A DNA stretch of 64,000 nt, taken from NCBI RefSeq assembly GCF_030852425.1, contig NZ_NSDM01000001.1, positions 620,001 to 684,000 of the forward strand, written 5' to 3'. The translations under genes and the position numbers were made by a program. This document shows, in pieces, positions 62,150 to 64,000 of the stretch; the stretch's first letter is position 1, and each line of letters begins with the position of its first letter. The notes under the pieces were generated by a model that saw nothing but the letters and a program-made list of their open reading frames with translations, did no database searches and was not told the origin of the DNA. The DNA is from Saccharothrix longispora (GTDB taxonomy: Bacteria; Actinomycetota; Actinomycetes; Mycobacteriales; Pseudonocardiaceae).

Positions 62150-62896
62150 TCAGCCGGGCATCTCCCACGGGATGCCGGACAGCACCCGACCGGTCTCCAG
62201 CAGGGACTTGAGGTTCGACAGCACGGCGGGCCAGCCGTGGGCGACCTGCGCGCGACCGGTGTCGTCCAGGCCCTCGTGGGTCACCGTGAGCCGGACGACG
62301 TCCTGGTAGGGCTGCACGAGGAAGGTGACGGTCGACGTCGAGGACTCGTCGGCCGGGTCGACCCACGTGGTCACCAGGCGGTGCGGCGGGTCGGCCTCGA
62401 CGACCACGCCCACCACGTCGTCCACGTCCGAACCGTCGGCGCGGCGGTGGGCCCAGGGCGACCCCACCCGCCAGTCCGAGACGTTGCGGTGCCCCCAGTA
62501 GGCCGCGGTCACGTCCGCGTCCGTGAGCGCCTCCCACACCCGTTCCGGGGAGCTCTCGATGTAGGTCACGTACACGTAATCCGGCTTCACCGGTTCCTCC
62601 GCGCGTCGCTTCACGTCGGCGAGCAACCGCAGGCGCGGTCGCTCGAACTTGTCGATCCACCGCTCCTGCACCTCGTGCAGGGGCACCGGGTTGAGGTAGT
62701 GCAGCTTCTCCCGGCCCCGGCGGACCGTCGTGACGAGGTTCGCGGCCTCCAGCACGGCCAGGTGCTGGCTCACCGACTGCCGGGCCATGCCGAGCCGCGA
62801 GCACAGTTCGCCCAGCGTCTGCCCGTTGTCGGCGTGCAGGCGGTCGAGCAGGTGCCGGCGCGTCCCGTCGGCCAGGGCCTTGAACACCTCGTCCAC
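62150..62896 (-). CDS. ArsR-type regulator fused to SRPBCC (AHSA1) domain
   Basis: 248 residues. Helix-turn-helix domain (1-85): VFKALADGTRRHLLDRL, then TLGELCSRLGMARQSVSQHLAVLEAANLV, of the ArsR class without metal-binding Cys. SRPBCC domain (about 100-240) of AHSA1 type: YVTYIESSPERVWEALTDAD. The fold has a cavity for a hydrophobic ligand, so it may sense a small molecule directly. GTG start with TATCTT 6 bases upstream. A 20-bp operator sits in its own promoter spacer, strongly suggesting autorepression. Convergent with cwlM. Confidence 0.92.
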   Translation of the reverse strand: MDEVFKALADGTRRHLLDRLHADNGQTLGELCSRLGMARQSVSQHLAVLEAANLVTTVRRGREKLHYLNPVPLHEVQERWIDKFERPRLRLLADVKRRAEEPVKPDYVYVTYIESSPERVWEALTDADVTAAYWGHRNVSDWRVGSPWAHRRADGSDVDDVVGVVVEADPPHRLVTTWVDPADESSTSTVTFLVQPYQDVVRLTVTHEGLDDTGRAQVAHGWPAVLSNLKSLLETGRVLSGIPWEMPG

Positions 62897-62902
62897 GCCG
62901 AC

Positions 62903-62932
62903 AAGATATGCAGGTATTTACCTGCATGTCAA
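62903..62932 (-). promoter_or_regulatory. Autoregulated promoter with operator between -35 and -10
   Basis: Minus strand: -35 TTGACA (62927-62932), 18-base spacer, -10 TATCTT (62903-62908), 6 bases, then GTG. Arms ATGCAGGTA and TACCTGCAT separated by TT (62908-62927) fill the spacer exactly. A bound ArsR dimer would prevent polymerase binding. Confidence 0.85.
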
Positions 62933-62966
62933 CGAGCGGCCGAGGAACAGCAGGTCAGGGCACGGA

Positions 62967-63605
62967 TCAGGCGGGTCGGAAGCTCGGTTCGGCGATCGTG
63001 TTCGTCACGGTGACCGAGCTGAGCAGCCGCTCCAGCGCCGCCTCCACGTCTTCCTTCCAGGAGGACGCGCTGCGCAGCTCCAGCCGGAGCCGGGGCCAGC
63101 GGGGGTGCGGGCGGACGGTCTTGAAGCCGACCTGGAGCAGGAAGTCGGTGGGCGTGACGCAGCTCGGGCCGTCGTCGTCGGGCTGGTTGTCGCCGAACGC
63201 CTCGATGGCCTTGACGCCGCGCCGGGTGAGGTCCTTCGCCACGGTCTGCACCAGCACCCGCCCGAGGCCGCCGCCGCGGAACTCGGGCAGCACCTCCAGG
63301 CCGGTCATCAGCACCGCGTCGGCACTGGCGGGAGAGGTGGGGAAGGCGAGCGAGCGGGGCACGGCGGCCGGCGGCGCGTAGAACACGGAACCGGCGGGGA
63401 TGCCGTCGCAGTAGATGATCCGACCGCAGGAGCCCCACTCCAGCAGCACGCTGGAGACCCAGGCCTCCTTCTCGAACTCGGTGTCGCCGAACTCCTCGGC
63501 CTGCTCCTTGAGGTGGGGCGCCAGCTCCCAGAACACACAGGTTCGACTGTGCTTGGAGAGGTGCTCCAGGTTGTCCAAGGTGACGCCCACGACACGACGC
63601 GACAC
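62967..63605 (-). CDS. GNAT family N-acetyltransferase
   Basis: 212 residues. The acetyl-CoA loop RGGGLGRVLVQTVAKDLTRRG and the beta-bulge VLMTGLEVLPEF mark the GNAT fold; an N-terminal extension (about 1-70) with two cysteines (RTCVFWEL, SCGRIIYCDG) is unusual. Corresponds in position to Rv3916c. Start GTG 63605 is chosen because GGAGG is 5 bases upstream; a TTG at 63617 overlaps that site. Substrate unknown. Confidence 0.88.
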   Translation of the reverse strand: MSRRVVGVTLDNLEHLSKHSRTCVFWELAPHLKEQAEEFGDTEFEKEAWVSSVLLEWGSCGRIIYCDGIPAGSVFYAPPAAVPRSLAFPTSPASADAVLMTGLEVLPEFRGGGLGRVLVQTVAKDLTRRGVKAIEAFGDNQPDDDGPSCVTPTDFLLQVGFKTVRPHPRWPRLRLELRSASSWKEDVEAALERLLSSVTVTNTIAEPSFRPA

Positions 63606-63747
63606 CCGTACCTCCAAGCCCCCGAATGCGACCCTTACGAGGATAGGGGGATGTGACCCCGCCCGGAAGCGGGGTGCCCCGAACGGGACGGTGGTTACAC
63701 TCGTGCGGGAACCAACCCGCCGGTATCAGCCACCTACGGAGTTCCCC

Positions 63748-64000
63748 GTGAACCTACCCGGACAGCCCGCCAAGCAGGGCCCGCGAAGCCTCGACCCCCA
63801 CCTGCGCCGCTACGCGGCGCGGACGGCGGGCATGACGGCCTCCGAGATCCGGGCGCTCTTCGCGGTGGCGAGCCGGCCCGAGGTGGTGTCCCTGGCGGGG
63901 GGGATGCCGCACCTGGCAGCACTGCCGCTCGACTCGCTGTCGGCGGAGGTCGGGCAGCTCATCGCCGAGGACGGCCTGGTCGCGCTCCAGTACGGCAGCG
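63748..64000 (+). CDS. PLP-dependent class I aminotransferase (N-terminal part, cut by window edge)
   Basis: The 84 visible residues include RRYAARTAGMTASEIRALF, EVVSLAGGMPHLAALPL and ALQYGS, the N terminus of the 2-aminoadipate/valine-pyruvate-type fold I aminotransferases. The PLP lysine lies outside the window. GTG start with CGGAG about 9 bases upstream. Divergent from the GNAT gene; such a gene is typical between cwlM and parB in actinobacteria. Confidence 0.85.
   Translation, partial: MNLPGQPAKQGPRSLDPHLRRYAARTAGMTASEIRALFAVASRPEVVSLAGGMPHLAALPLDSLSAEVGQLIAEDGLVALQYGS

Overview
The window is very GC-rich (my estimate is above 70 percent, with almost every real codon ending in G or C). 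It carries actinobacterial families throughout (DUF5318, DUF397/XRE pairs, a MacRS-like system, CwlM, SigM, a DasR-type operator, TTGTCCACA DnaA boxes). Gene content and order suggest a member of the Pseudonocardiaceae (Saccharothrix, Actinosynnema or Lentzea type). It is a chromosomal region on one side of oriC: the order ponA - rpsF-ssb-rpsR-rplI - dnaB ... leuS ... pcnA - nudix - DUF6049 - murJ - pseudokinase - sigM - anti-sigma - trxB - trxA - cwlM is the one known beside dnaA in Streptomyces. By analogy parAB, rnpA, rpmH and dnaA should lie beyond the right end. No prophage, IS element, CRISPR array, rRNA or tRNA was seen.

Layout. 1-9.3 kb: a PadR regulator, DUF5318, the class A penicillin-binding protein, two convergent GT87 membrane glycosyltransferases, an AP-endonuclease-IV-like gene and an anchored secreted protein. 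9.4-15.4 kb: a secreted serine protease, the S6-SSB-S18-L9 operon with a structured leader, a DnaA-box-rich intergenic region, dnaB, a TetR regulator and a DEDDh exonuclease with a BRCT domain. 15.5-22 kb: three minus-strand cell-surface genes, including a 1046-residue secreted protein built from thirteen 51-residue chaplin-like repeats, which is the most novel item here. 22-31 kb: an AI-2E family permease, a diguanylate cyclase, a MacRS-like two-component system, an NAD(P)-binding DUF2867 protein and the threonine dehydrogenase/KBL operon. 31-44 kb: accessory regulators, PTS enzyme I with a DasR-like operator, a methyltransferase, a frameshifted remnant, ribokinase, DUF2339, a beta-propeller protein, and an MmpL transporter with its TetR repressor. 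44-52 kb: leuS with a leucine leader peptide and attenuator, SdpI-like, YqgE, an MFS transporter, a small LuxR protein, pcnA. 52-64 kb: the cell-envelope and redox cluster near oriC, an autoregulated ArsR-SRPBCC gene, a GNAT gene and the start of an aminotransferase.

How the parts fit. Two blocks serve peptidoglycan synthesis: the penicillin-binding protein at the left, and MurJ, a stand-alone pseudokinase and CwlM at the right. Replication and translation genes (dnaB, ssb, exonuclease, pcnA, ribosomal proteins, leuS) lie between them. Several control devices can be read from the DNA: the leuS attenuator, an rpsF leader that folds over its own Shine-Dalgarno sequence, DnaA boxes before dnaB, a SigR-type promoter before trxBA, a DasR-type palindrome at ptsI, and an ArsR operator lying between -35 and -10. 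At least fourteen genes show TANNNT 6-8 bases before the start codon, which points to leaderless mRNAs.
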